Of a DNA stretch of 8,820 nt, positions 1 to 6,741 are shown in pieces. Origin of the DNA: Deltaproteobacteria bacterium RIFCSPHIGHO2_02_FULL_40_11 (GTDB taxonomy: Bacteria > Bdellovibrionota > JACOXK01 > 2-02-FULL-40-11); assembly GCA_001798105.1 (NCBI GenBank), contig MGRI01000026.1, forward strand, positions 1 to 8,820, given 5' to 3'. Under the pieces are notes generated by a model that searched no databases, was not told where the DNA came from, and worked only from the letters and a program-made list of their open reading frames with translations. The first letter of the stretch is position 1. Each line of letters starts with the position of its first letter. Position numbers and translations under genes: made by a program.

Positions 1-1086
1 AAACCCAAACTCTGCAATTCGAATGGGAAGCTCCCGGTAAGAATGCTGCGCGTTTTTATACACCAAAATATGGCCGGGACAATTCATGGGTTTTACGGCC
101 AAAGACGCCCCCTCTTGTTCTGTCAGATACATATTGTCTTTATAATTTTCGTAATGGCCACTTTTCTTCCAAAGTTCATCACTATAAATAAGGGGCGTTT
201 TTACCCGCTGATACTGGGTTCGGCTTAAAATGTTTTCGATACAATATTTTATAATTTCTTCATATAAAAAAGTTCCCTTTTCATGGAAAAAAGGCATGGC
301 AGGGGCTTCCGAATGAAAACTAAAAAGATCCAATTCTTTTCCTAATTTTCTGTGATCTCTTTTTTTGGCTTCTTCTTGAAGGATTAAAAAATCATCTAAC
401 TCTTTTTTTGAAAAAAAGGCAGTACCATAAATACGGCTAAGCATTTTATTTTTTTCATCGCCCCGCCAATAAGCGCCCGCAATGGAAAGCAGCTTAAAGG
501 CCTTGACCCAGCCGGTGTGGGGAATGTGTGGCCCCCGGCACAGATCTTCCCACGATCCTTGGTGATAAATACTGACTTTTTCATCTGGAATGCCTTCAAT
601 AATTTCGACCTTATACGTTTCCCCCATTTTTTTAAATTTCTGAATGGCTTCTTTTTTAGAGCAAACTTCGCGTTCAAAAGACCTTTTTTCTGAAATAATG
701 CTTTGCATCTTTTTTTCAATTTTTTGAAGGTCTTCGGGCGTAAAGCCTTTATCGTATTCATAATCATAGTAAAAGCCGGTTTCTGTGGCAGGCCCAATCG
801 TGACTTTGACATCTTTAAAAATGGACTGAACGGCTTCACTCATAATATGTGCCGTGGAATGTCTTAAAACATCGAGACTCTCTTGATCTTTTTCGGTGAG
901 CACACGAATTTTTGCATCTTCTTCAAGCGGGGTATGTAAATCTTTAATTTCCGAATCGTTTATTTTAAGTGCAATGGCGGCCTTTGCCAAGCCTGGACCT
1001 ATTTTTGAAACAACGTCTTTTCCAAGAACGCCTTTTTCAAATTGCAATTTGGCACCGTCTGGTAAGGTAAGATTAATTTTTTGCAT
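1..1086 (-). CDS. thrS: Threonyl-tRNA synthetase, N-terminal 362 residues (cut by window edge)
   Basis: ThrRS charges tRNA-Thr with threonine in the cytoplasm and hydrolyses mischarged Ser-tRNA-Thr at its editing site. The frame is open from the ATG at 1086 to base 1. Residues 1-62 form the TGS domain (start MQKINLTLPDGAKL). The editing (SAD) domain follows with HSTAH at 76-80 and DLCRGPHIPHTGW at 181-193, giving the expected His/His/Cys/His set (H76, H80, C183, H187). The catalytic core begins near 255. It shows KPMNCPGH at 332-338, whose Cys is the zinc ligand of the family, and the sequence stops inside motif 2 (RIAEFG). The usual family length is about 640 residues, so roughly the last 280 lie outside the window. 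The ATG is chosen because TGS domains begin here, although no strong Shine-Dalgarno precedes it. Transcription is probably from the promoter at 1164-1191. Identification is firm. Confidence 0.97.
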   Translation of the reverse strand, partial: MQKINLTLPDGAKLQFEKGVLGKDVVSKIGPGLAKAAIALKINDSEIKDLHTPLEEDAKIRVLTEKDQESLDVLRHSTAHIMSEAVQSIFKDVKVTIGPATETGFYYDYEYDKGFTPEDLQKIEKKMQSIISEKRSFEREVCSKKEAIQKFKKMGETYKVEIIEGIPDEKVSIYHQGSWEDLCRGPHIPHTGWVKAFKLLSIAGAYWRGDEKNKMLSRIYGTAFFSKKELDDFLILQEEAKKRDHRKLGKELDLFSFHSEAPAMPFFHEKGTFLYEEIIKYCIENILSRTQYQRVKTPLIYSDELWKKSGHYENYKDNMYLTEQEGASLAVKPMNCPGHILVYKNAQHSYRELPIRIAEFGF

Positions 1087-1100
1087 TAAGATAAATTCAT
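1086..1100 (-). other. Possible four-codon minicistron overlapping the thrS start
   Basis: In the thrS leader an ATG at 1100 opens the frame M-N-L-S-stop. Its TAA shares the A of the thrS ATG (TAATG). thrS has no recognisable Shine-Dalgarno of its own, so reinitiation after this minicistron is conceivable. The minicistron has no clear Shine-Dalgarno either, and so short an ORF can arise by chance. Confidence 0.2.
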
Positions 1101-1163
1101 GAGCAGGTTTTTAAAGAAAAAGTAGAAATGATTTTTAATTGGATTAACATCAAATATATTTTT

Positions 1164-1191
1164 ATTATACTGATTCCAGATTTTTTGACAA
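1164..1191 (-). promoter_or_regulatory. Sigma70-type promoter of thrS
   Basis: Reading the minus strand, TTGTCA (1191-1186) is followed after 16 bp by a perfect TATAAT (1169-1164). The predicted transcription start is near 1157, giving a leader of about 70 nt before the thrS ATG. This lies in the 131-bp gap between thrS and the PAP2-like gene, so thrS need not depend on the upstream phosphatase cluster. No T-box features are visible in the leader. Confidence 0.7.
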
Positions 1192-1217
1192 GAAGTAAAT
1201 GAGAACGAAGTCTGACG

Positions 1218-2033
1218 TTATTTCTGCAGGTCTGTGCGTGCTGCCACGAATTCCCCCACAGAATATCCAATGGCCGCGCCTAAAAACACACTCCACGCAT
1301 GATGGGCAGGGACAGGATGATCTACGGTTTGTTGCCAGGTTAATTTATTTCGAAGCCTGCCATAGCTCATTAAAAGAGGAACGCCATAAATAAAACCTTT
1401 TCCAAAATACTTCAGTGTCTTTTCTTGCAAAGAATCATCGGGCTCAATTTTCGTTAATAATTTATTTAAAGGCCCACTGAAGCTGGTATAAAACGCTGCG
1501 TGTCCTGAGACGCCACGCCCGCCATCTTGAAAATAACGCATTTCGCCCCCATAGCTTGGCCTGCGTTCTGCCAAGATATAAGAGCCGACCACAGCCAAAA
1601 GCTGGCTCACCCCAGAAGACTGGAGGCATGCCAAAGACGTTTTTCTAATTTTTGTTTGCCCCAAAAGCCCCGATAAAAAATAAGCTCCCCCCAATGAATA
1701 CATTCCATATTTGGGATCAATCTCCATTGCTTTAAAATAGGTTTTTTCAAAATAGGTTTTGGGTTGAGGCTTTCGTGTTGGCGTTGAATTTAAGCGATCA
1801 AAATAAAAAAGATCTGAACTTTGATCTTTATTTTGATAAAGATAGATCGATGTGAATAAAACACCACTTCCAATCGCTAAATCCCACCCATCCCATTCGA
1901 TCGGGGCTGTAAAGACATTTAAAAAATCTTTAGGCGTTGATTTTAGATCAGAAACAAATGCATGTTGGACTTGGGCAGACAAAGAAGAACACACAAAGCC
2001 CACCACAACTGTAAGAAATAACCGTAAACGCAT
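1218..2033 (-). CDS. Exported PAP2-superfamily phosphatase-like protein, degenerate active site
   Basis: A 271-residue protein with a Sec signal peptide (MRLRLFLTVVVGFVCSSLSA, cleavage probably after residue 20) and several later hydrophobic stretches. PAP2 enzymes remove phosphate from lipid or other phosphate esters using three motifs, K-x6-RP, SGH and R-x5-H-x3-D. Here motif 1 reads S-YILAER-RP near 151-159, with Ser where Lys is expected. Motif 2 is intact (GVSGHAAF, 174-181). Motif 3 is altered: R226/R228 are followed about 16 residues later by AHHAWSVFLGAAIG, keeping a His and the glycine-rich tail but lacking the Asp. It is therefore a divergent or possibly inactive PAP2 member. Its ATG overlaps the stop of the metallophosphoesterase gene (TAATG) and is preceded by GAGGTG at 2039-2044, a good Shine-Dalgarno, so the two are translationally coupled. 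The family assignment is fairly secure; activity and substrate are unknown. Confidence 0.75.
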   Translation of the reverse strand: MRLRLFLTVVVGFVCSSLSAQVQHAFVSDLKSTPKDFLNVFTAPIEWDGWDLAIGSGVLFTSIYLYQNKDQSSDLFYFDRLNSTPTRKPQPKTYFEKTYFKAMEIDPKYGMYSLGGAYFLSGLLGQTKIRKTSLACLQSSGVSQLLAVVGSYILAERRPSYGGEMRYFQDGGRGVSGHAAFYTSFSGPLNKLLTKIEPDDSLQEKTLKYFGKGFIYGVPLLMSYGRLRNKLTWQQTVDHPVPAHHAWSVFLGAAIGYSVGEFVAARTDLQK

Positions 2034-4453
2034 TATGGCACCTCGATATCTAAATAAATGGATTTTTCACGCTTTCCGGGCAATACAACATCGATTTGCG
2101 AAAGCGTTCCGCCCAATTCTTGCACCTGACGGACATCAAAATATTTTTTGGATTCTGTGAAAAGAGACATATCGTCTTCATCCACCATAACATAATTTCC
2201 AATCAGTTGGTTTTTAAGTGTATGCTTTGGATAAAACGAAACAGTTCCTGAAATATCGCCTAAGTTGCCATTGTATAAAAAAAGGCTATGGGGATCATTT
2301 TGAGGCCCGACTTCATCCATCATTTTTAAATCCACTTCTTCTAACGCTGATTCAACTTGACTTACAAAAGGTTCAGACCAAAACTGTTTTGTGCGAAGCG
2401 CATGTGCTGTGTCTTTCATTTCTGGAAGAAGCAGTGCACGGAACGTTAAAATAGGGTCTTTCGTATTTAAAATATGGGGCAGCATTTTGAGCGTATCTAA
2501 TTTAGAAAGAATATCTGAAAAAGGAAGCCAACTTGGCATCGGACGGCTTTTTGAAAAAAATCCTCCCACTTGGCGTCTATAGTCAGCGTCATACCCCACA
2601 TTGATCCTCAGATTTCCCAGTTCCAAAGCACTTGTTTCTTTAAGGGTCGTTCCTTCCAAATCCAGCTCAAAGAGCCGATAGCCCCAATGGGACGCCTTCC
2701 CTTCTCCCTCCCCTTCTTTTCGGTGATAGTTTTCATCGTTTCTAGCTTGGTGGGCTTGCGCAGATAACGCTGTGGTATGAATAAACTTTACCGTTTTTTC
2801 ACCCAATTTTACGTCGTCTTCATAGCTTGCATGGTTATGGCCTAAAAACACATGGGTGATCGGATAGGTTTCAATCAATTTTAAAATTTCTTTGGCAGAA
2901 TCGTAGGTTGAATCGATAAAGCCATTTGGATCGGCCTGGGCTTCTACGCCACACCAATCTTGGGATGCATATAAAGGATCGTTTTTGTAGTTTCTAAGCT
3001 GTTCCCAAAGTTCTTCTCCCAAGCGCAGAATTTTTCGCCGTGGAAATCGGTATGTGTTTTCATTGAGATACATCCCTAAGGCCCCGGCCCTTGGATCATG
3101 GTGGCCCAGTAAAATAATTTTTTTGCCGCTCAGTTGTGCCGCTTTAAAGTCTTTTTCAAGCCAAGCCATTTGTGCTTTTGAAATCCACCCACAATTATTG
3201 GCTCCAAAATTAGAATACTGAACGCGATAAAACCGACGCAAATCAAACGTATCCATCGCGACAAAATGCCATTTTCCAAAATCAAAGGCATAGGTGCGTG
3301 GCCCAATCATTTTTTGATAATAATGTTTTCCATCGTATAAGGTCTCTTGCGTGTCTTTGCCCGTCCACGTATGGGTGAGTTGAATTTCTGAAACCGTTTC
3401 AGAATTATTTTGCTTTTCGTAGGCGGCATACCCATCATGGTTTCCAATCGCACTAAAAACCGGGAAATTTAAAGTTCTTAGAAATTGAATCATGCTTTGG
3501 TATTCATTCCAGTAACTTGTTTTTTCTAACTCGTAGTGTCTTTTTTTATCGTATTGTTCAAAAAGAACATCCCTGGCAGCAAAAAAAGAACTCATAAAAT
3601 CATTATAAAACGCATTTCCACTTTCGACTAAATCTCCTGATAAAAGGGCAAAGTCGGGTTGAATAAAATTCATTTCTTGAATGGCTTGATACAGTGCAAA
3701 TTCTTGTGTCATGAGATCTTCATGTTTTTTAAATTTATGGCCATTGTACGCAAAATCTAAATTATTAATTTGGGGGTCTGCCATATGAATAAAGCGATAC
3801 CGTTCTTTTGGCTTTAAAATGCTCACACTGTGTCTTTGAATATCATGCAGAACGACTGTTTCTTTATGGATCACTTTAACTTCTAAATCCATCACACGAT
3901 AGGCGTGCTGGGGAATCCCTCCTGGAAGGCGCAGCGTTAAAAATAAATTTTCTTTTTCATGTTTTACATTTTCAATTTCGGCCTCTATTTCATAAAACAA
4001 ATGGGGCTTAAAAATACGATTATATCGGAAAAAGGGGCGAAATGGCTTTGGGCCTGTTTCATTATGTTCAACAAAATCTGCATAGGTTCGATAATAGTCT
4101 TCAAATCCTTTCGGAATTTCACGCTGAACATAGCGCCCAAAATGGGGGCTTAAGCGAATTTGGTATTCAAAGCGATGCAGCGGCGTAAGCCAAAACTTTT
4201 TTTGTTGCTCTTTCGATAACTGAAGAATCATGGAAAACGTTTGGCCAGGATGAACCAATGCGGGAAACCCTAAAACGGGGTAAATAATTTCATGAATACG
4301 TGTGGGGATGGGGAGCGTTTGCGCTTCTTCGTTTTCTGAAACATCCGCATAGCGTAAATTATCCAAATAAATGGAGTTTTGCGCTCCGGCTGCATTGCAA
4401 AATGTCCAAAAGGCGCAGGATAAAACTGCTATAAATTGAATCAAATTTACCAT
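2033..4453 (-). CDS. Large exported calcineurin-like metallophosphoesterase
   Basis: A protein of about 806 residues with a signal peptide ending near NAAGA (residue 24). Residues about 30-220 form an N-terminal beta-rich region I cannot assign. The metallophosphoesterase domain spans about 220-565, with HMADPQ (~223-228), SGDLVESG (~272-279), GNHD (~337-340), GHHDP (~450-454) and GHNH (~538-541) in canonical order. These correspond to the D-x-H, GDxxD/E, GNHD, GH and GHxH metal-binding motifs, with Gln in place of His in the first (DPQ). Residues 570-806 are an unassigned C-terminal extension. The family hydrolyses phosphomono- or diesters with a two-metal centre; the signal peptide places it outside the cytoplasm. 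A GTG at 4456 lies directly before the ATG at 4453. I prefer the ATG, but no strong Shine-Dalgarno decides it. The last codons supply the ribosome-binding site of the coupled PAP2-like gene. Substrate is unknown. Confidence 0.9.
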   Translation of the reverse strand: MVNLIQFIAVLSCAFWTFCNAAGAQNSIYLDNLRYADVSENEEAQTLPIPTRIHEIIYPVLGFPALVHPGQTFSMILQLSKEQQKKFWLTPLHRFEYQIRLSPHFGRYVQREIPKGFEDYYRTYADFVEHNETGPKPFRPFFRYNRIFKPHLFYEIEAEIENVKHEKENLFLTLRLPGGIPQHAYRVMDLEVKVIHKETVVLHDIQRHSVSILKPKERYRFIHMADPQINNLDFAYNGHKFKKHEDLMTQEFALYQAIQEMNFIQPDFALLSGDLVESGNAFYNDFMSSFFAARDVLFEQYDKKRHYELEKTSYWNEYQSMIQFLRTLNFPVFSAIGNHDGYAAYEKQNNSETVSEIQLTHTWTGKDTQETLYDGKHYYQKMIGPRTYAFDFGKWHFVAMDTFDLRRFYRVQYSNFGANNCGWISKAQMAWLEKDFKAAQLSGKKIILLGHHDPRAGALGMYLNENTYRFPRRKILRLGEELWEQLRNYKNDPLYASQDWCGVEAQADPNGFIDSTYDSAKEILKLIETYPITHVFLGHNHASYEDDVKLGEKTVKFIHTTALSAQAHQARNDENYHRKEGEGEGKASHWGYRLFELDLEGTTLKETSALELGNLRINVGYDADYRRQVGGFFSKSRPMPSWLPFSDILSKLDTLKMLPHILNTKDPILTFRALLLPEMKDTAHALRTKQFWSEPFVSQVESALEEVDLKMMDEVGPQNDPHSLFLYNGNLGDISGTVSFYPKHTLKNQLIGNYVMVDEDDMSLFTESKKYFDVRQVQELGGTLSQIDVVLPGKREKSIYLDIEVP
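2039..2044 (-). promoter_or_regulatory. Shine-Dalgarno of the PAP2-like gene, inside the metallophosphoesterase stop region
   Basis: GAGGTG lies 5 nt before the ATG at 2033. It also encodes the Glu-Val of the metallophosphoesterase C-terminus, followed by Pro and the stop. The TAA stop shares its final A with the ATG. This arrangement supports both the downstream start and translational coupling. Confidence 0.75.
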
Positions 4454-4460
4454 CACAACA

Positions 4461-4482
4461 CTTAGGGTCTTTGCCCCTTAAG
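4461..4482 (-). other. Leader hairpin just upstream of the metallophosphoesterase start
   Basis: On the minus strand CTTAAGGG (4482-4475) can pair with CCCTAAG (4467-4461), giving seven base pairs with one bulged A and a loop of GCAAAGA. It ends 7 nt before the ATG at 4453. No T-run follows, so it is not a standard terminator. If transcription starts near 4487, as the candidate promoter suggests, the hairpin is almost at the 5' end of the mRNA. Confidence 0.4.
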
Positions 4483-4493
4483 AAAACAATGTG

Positions 4494-4522
4494 ACGATAC
4501 CTTATAAAAAATTCAATATCAA
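4494..4522 (-). promoter_or_regulatory. Candidate promoter for the metallophosphoesterase-PAP2 pair
   Basis: On the minus strand TTGATA (4522-4517), 17 bp, then TATCGT (4499-4494). The -35 is close to consensus and the -10 is weak (4/6). It sits in the 77-bp gap after the small exported protein gene, so the pair could be transcribed independently or by read-through from upstream. Confidence 0.35.
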
Positions 4523-4530
4523 CTTTTTAC

Positions 4531-4998
4531 TTACTCTTCAATTTGAGGGTCAAAAATACTCACGGTTGCTCCCTCAAAATATTCACCCACTTGAATTTTT
4601 GTATTGCTGCGAAGTTTCCACTTTCGAAATAAAGGAATTCCTTCCAGCTTTGCAATCGTAATGTAAAACCCATTTTTAACAAACTTTAAACGCTTGTTGC
4701 CATCATAGATAATGTCTTCTGGAGAAAGTAAAAAGAGCCCATATTGATATCTGCAATGTACGGGGTTTTCTTCCTGATCTTTTGGGCTACAGTCTCGAAC
4801 CGGGAAATCGTCTTCGGGGGCTTTGGCTTTTGTCCACACATAGACATTCTCGCCTTCAAAGATCAGATTCGATTCTACCAATGTGTAAAGTGGAGAAATC
4901 CAGGGTTCTTCTGGCGTTGCCTCTACACGAATTGTACCGGCACCACCGTTTAAGCTTACAAAAAACATCAAAATCAATATTTTTAGGCCTATTTTCAT
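4531..4998 (-). CDS. Small exported protein of unknown function
   Basis: A 155-residue protein with an N-terminal signal peptide (MKIGLKILILMFFVSLNGGAG, cleavage near residue 21). The mature part is polar and looks beta-rich, with alternating hydrophobic residues such as ENVYVWTKA and GFYITIAKL. Its two cysteines, in DCSPKDQEENPVHC, are 13 residues apart and could form a disulphide, which suits a periplasmic protein. The start at 4998 is preferred over the ATG at 5022 because GGAGGTG (5010-5004) lies 5 nt upstream of it and it gives a normal signal peptide. It is co-directional with the metallophosphoesterase gene 77 bp downstream and divergent from the exported protein at 5108. I do not recognise a family. 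Confidence 0.75.
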   Translation of the reverse strand: MKIGLKILILMFFVSLNGGAGTIRVEATPEEPWISPLYTLVESNLIFEGENVYVWTKAKAPEDDFPVRDCSPKDQEENPVHCRYQYGLFLLSPEDIIYDGNKRLKFVKNGFYITIAKLEGIPLFRKWKLRSNTKIQVGEYFEGATVSIFDPQIEE

Positions 4999-5029
4999 CT
5001 CGGCACCTCCAGCGCCTAGCATGGCCTAA

Positions 5030-5060
5030 GTTTTCAATGAAAACTATGACCTATGTCATA
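5030..5060. promoter_or_regulatory. Two adjacent perfect dyads in a divergent intergenic region (possible operators)
   Basis: In the 109-bp gap between the divergent genes at 4998 and 5108 lie GTTTTCA-a-TGAAAAC (5030-5044) and, directly after it, TATGAC-ctat-GTCATA (5045-5060). Both are perfect inverted repeats. On the minus strand a weak promoter can be drawn as TTGAAA (5067-5062), 16 bp, TAGTTT (5045-5040), which would place the second dyad between -35 and -10. The regulator is not known. Confidence 0.5.
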
Positions 5061-5095
5061 TTTTTCAATTGCACTTTTAAGGCATTGTTAGATGT

Positions 5096-5103
5096 AGGAG
5101 GTG
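5096..5103 (+). promoter_or_regulatory. Strong Shine-Dalgarno of the 5108 gene
   Basis: AGGAGGTG lies 4 nt before the ATG at 5108, fixing that start and indicating efficient translation. Confidence 0.8.
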
Positions 5104-5107
5104 TTCT

Positions 5108-5590
5108 ATGAAAAAAATCGGTATCATAATGGGTTCTGTATTCTTCTTTGTATTTTTTTTGGGAATACAAGCTTTTGCAAATTTTACAGGGTCTTTTCAT
5201 ATTGACCCAAAGGTCATGCACAAAAAGGCCATTCACGGGCAAATGACGCTTTTGATGGAAGAGGCAGTATTAACGTCCGTCCATTTGGAGTCGGATGAGC
5301 CGGTCTTTGGAAAAACAGCATTTGACTCCAAAGAGCAAGCGATTCGGTTCTATCAAAGTGGCGCTTTGAATCAAATGACCTGTGTATTTCAACTCAACGG
5401 GCCAAAACATAAGTGGTACTTTGTGGTTGTGTCCGATTTTCAAACAGATGACACAGGAACAAGTTCTTATAAAGGCTCTATCTACAAAGTTACTGCCAGC
5501 ATCGAAGATATTCTAAAATTTGTAGAAAATGGTGTTGATGCTGTTCCAGCAGACTGGAAAAAAGTTGGAAACACAGATTTAGCGCAGTAA
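5108..5590 (+). CDS. Exported hypothetical protein, 160 residues
   Basis: The protein begins with a clear signal peptide (MKKIGIIMGSVFFFVFFLGIQAFA, cleavage after residue 24). The mature part of about 136 residues is soluble, with a single Cys (QMTCVFQ), stretches likely to be beta strands (HKWYFVVVSDFQ, YKGSIYKVTASI) and a helix-like segment near KEQAIRFYQSG. No catalytic motif is visible. The start is fixed by a strong AGGAGGTG. Transcription probably ends at the hairpin at 5608-5651. The divergent neighbour at 4998 is another small exported protein, so the two may share regulation through the dyads between them. I do not recognise a family. Confidence 0.8.
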   Translation: MKKIGIIMGSVFFFVFFLGIQAFANFTGSFHIDPKVMHKKAIHGQMTLLMEEAVLTSVHLESDEPVFGKTAFDSKEQAIRFYQSGALNQMTCVFQLNGPKHKWYFVVVSDFQTDDTGTSSYKGSIYKVTASIEDILKFVENGVDAVPADWKKVGNTDLAQ

Positions 5591-5607
5591 AAAAATAAAA
5601 GACTCGC

Positions 5608-5656
5608 AAAGAGGGGTAAGGGTGAAAATATTTTCATCATTGCCCCTCTTTTGTTT
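5608..5656 (+). terminator. Rho-independent terminator after the 5108 gene
   Basis: AAAGAGGGG (5608-5616) pairs perfectly with CCCCTCTTT (5643-5651). Inside it a second stem, TGAAAAT/ATTTTCA (5623-5636), extends by one GC and one GU pair. A T-rich tail follows (TTTTGTTTTA). It begins 18 nt after the stop codon at 5590. Confidence 0.85.
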
Positions 5657-5668
5657 TATATATATATT
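5640..5668 (+). promoter_or_regulatory. Candidate promoter for the 5691 gene, overlapping the terminator
   Basis: TTGCCC (5640-5645), 17 bp, TATATT (5663-5668). The -10 matches 5/6 and the -35 matches 4/6, with the -35 lying in the distal arm of the preceding terminator. A start near 5675 would give a leader of about 16 nt containing the AGGAGG at 5681-5686. Confidence 0.45.
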
Positions 5669-5690
5669 GAGCTTCGTTTTAGGAGGAACC

Positions 5691-6422
5691 ATGAAAACAA
5701 AGCTCACCTTTTCCATTCTTTTTATTTTAATGTTGATGGGGGCATCTTATGCTGAAGATATGTGTGTCCGCCCCATGGATATAAAATATGCATATGACGA
5801 AGATTCAGATCGTTTTCGTTACTTTTTAGACAGTGTAAGATATATGAATGAACGTATCTGGCTTACGGTTTCTGACCATGCCCTTGAAAGCGTTACCCCG
5901 ATACTTGAAGTTGCTTCAAAAGATGAAAGACGTGATGAAATTAAAGTATGCTTCATCGGAAGTAAGATTGTAGACCAAGAAACTGGCTGGTTAATTCTTG
6001 ATGGCCTTGATTACGCTGATTCCGTTTATCCAGTTACAGATATCTATTATGCTATCTGGAATGGCTCTGAAAGACGTTATATCCCGGTAGATGAAAATGG
6101 GAACCTGCTTCAAAATACAAAATATGATTTTAGATTTTATAGCAAAAGGATAAGAACCTTAAATATACGCAGCTTGAATAAAAATGATCAGGAATATTAT
6201 CTAAATCATTTATGGATTTGGTCCATTACAGAAAATGATCAACGTTTCATGCAAATACAGTATGAACTTGATTTTTGGGGATTTAACAATTCTACAATTT
6301 ATCGCATTCCAAGAGATGAGTTTGAGCAGATCGTTGATGTACAAAAAATTATATTGGGGCAAGATTTAACACGAGAAGAAGTGTCTGCACTTTTTTCAAA
6401 TTTGAACTTTTCAGAATGGTAG
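5691..6422 (+). CDS. Exported hypothetical protein, 243 residues
   Basis: The signal peptide MKTKLTFSILFILMLMGASYA (cleavage after residue 21) is followed by an acidic, aromatic-rich mature protein with many Tyr and Trp. Two cysteines (DMCVRP near 25 and KVCFIG in the middle) could form a disulphide. The C-terminal 30 residues look helical (RDEFEQIVDVQKIILGQD). An in-frame GTG at 5622 would add 23 residues but lies inside the terminator stem. The ATG at 5691 has AGGAGG 4 nt upstream and gives a clean signal peptide, so it is preferred. It follows another exported-protein gene but behind a terminator, and is probably transcribed separately. No family is recognised. Confidence 0.75.
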   Translation: MKTKLTFSILFILMLMGASYAEDMCVRPMDIKYAYDEDSDRFRYFLDSVRYMNERIWLTVSDHALESVTPILEVASKDERRDEIKVCFIGSKIVDQETGWLILDGLDYADSVYPVTDIYYAIWNGSERRYIPVDENGNLLQNTKYDFRFYSKRIRTLNIRSLNKNDQEYYLNHLWIWSITENDQRFMQIQYELDFWGFNNSTIYRIPRDEFEQIVDVQKIILGQDLTREEVSALFSNLNFSEW

Positions 6423-6649
6423 GCGACAGCATAGGGTGAATGAGATGGTCTTGGCAAGGGATATATTCCCGATTGTGGAAGGTAAGGCAACATATAAACA
6501 TCGATGAATAATTTCAAGATGATTGATGCTGCTGATAAGATCAGCCATTAAGGAATGGTCAAATTCCTAATCGAAAGTGGCATCAACTTGAAATGTTATC
6601 TGCGATCTTTGAATGGCCTGTGAAAAATATCTATCCCAAAAAATAAGAT

Positions 6650-6674
6650 GAATTATGCACGTAGTGCATAATTC
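6650..6674. repeat. Perfect 11-bp hairpin
   Basis: GAATTATGCAC, a GTA loop, then GTGCATAATTC: an uninterrupted 11-bp stem with a 3-nt loop. Read on the minus strand it is followed by ATCTTATTTTTT, so it might act as a loose terminator for the toxin-antitoxin transcript, although the T-run is offset from the stem. On the plus strand a C-run follows, so it is not a terminator in that direction. Confidence 0.6.
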
Positions 6675-6716
6675 CCCCGAGGCCTAAAAGGCCGAGAGGG
6701 GCCCCATGTACTGGGG
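6675..6716. repeat. GC-rich double hairpin
   Basis: CCCC-ga-GGCCT-aaa-AGGCC-gaga-GGGG (6675-6701) forms a two-part stem with an internal GA/GAGA loop. It is followed at once by CCCC-atgtact-GGGG (6702-6716). The abutting GGGGCCCC allows alternative pairing between the two hairpins. No T-run follows. It stands out as GC-rich against AT-rich surroundings. Function unknown. Confidence 0.5.
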
Positions 6717-6741
6717 AAAGATTTCAGCTGGAATTATACTC

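Noticed and set aside
396..839. Minus-strand ORF of 147 codons
   Set aside because: It is the shifted frame of thrS: the frame starting at 1086 reads as continuous ThrRS across the whole interval, so this lysine-rich ORF is a shadow.
1087..1163. T-box or other riboswitch in the thrS leader
   Set aside because: The leader of about 70 nt is too short, and neither a T-box sequence nor a terminator/antiterminator pair is visible.
4999..5022. Longer start (ATG at 5022) for the small exported protein
   Set aside because: The extra residues MLGAGGAE precede the signal peptide, and their codons contain the GGAGGTG that serves the start at 4998.
4782..5111. Plus-strand ORF of 109 codons
   Set aside because: It lies antisense to the exported protein gene at 4531-4998 and runs through its promoter region; the composition is unlike a real protein and there is no ribosome-binding site.
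5622..5690. GTG start at 5622 for the exported protein
   Set aside because: It lies inside the terminator hairpin and gives a doubled hydrophobic N-terminus, whereas the ATG at 5691 has AGGAGG 4 nt upstream and a normal signal peptide.
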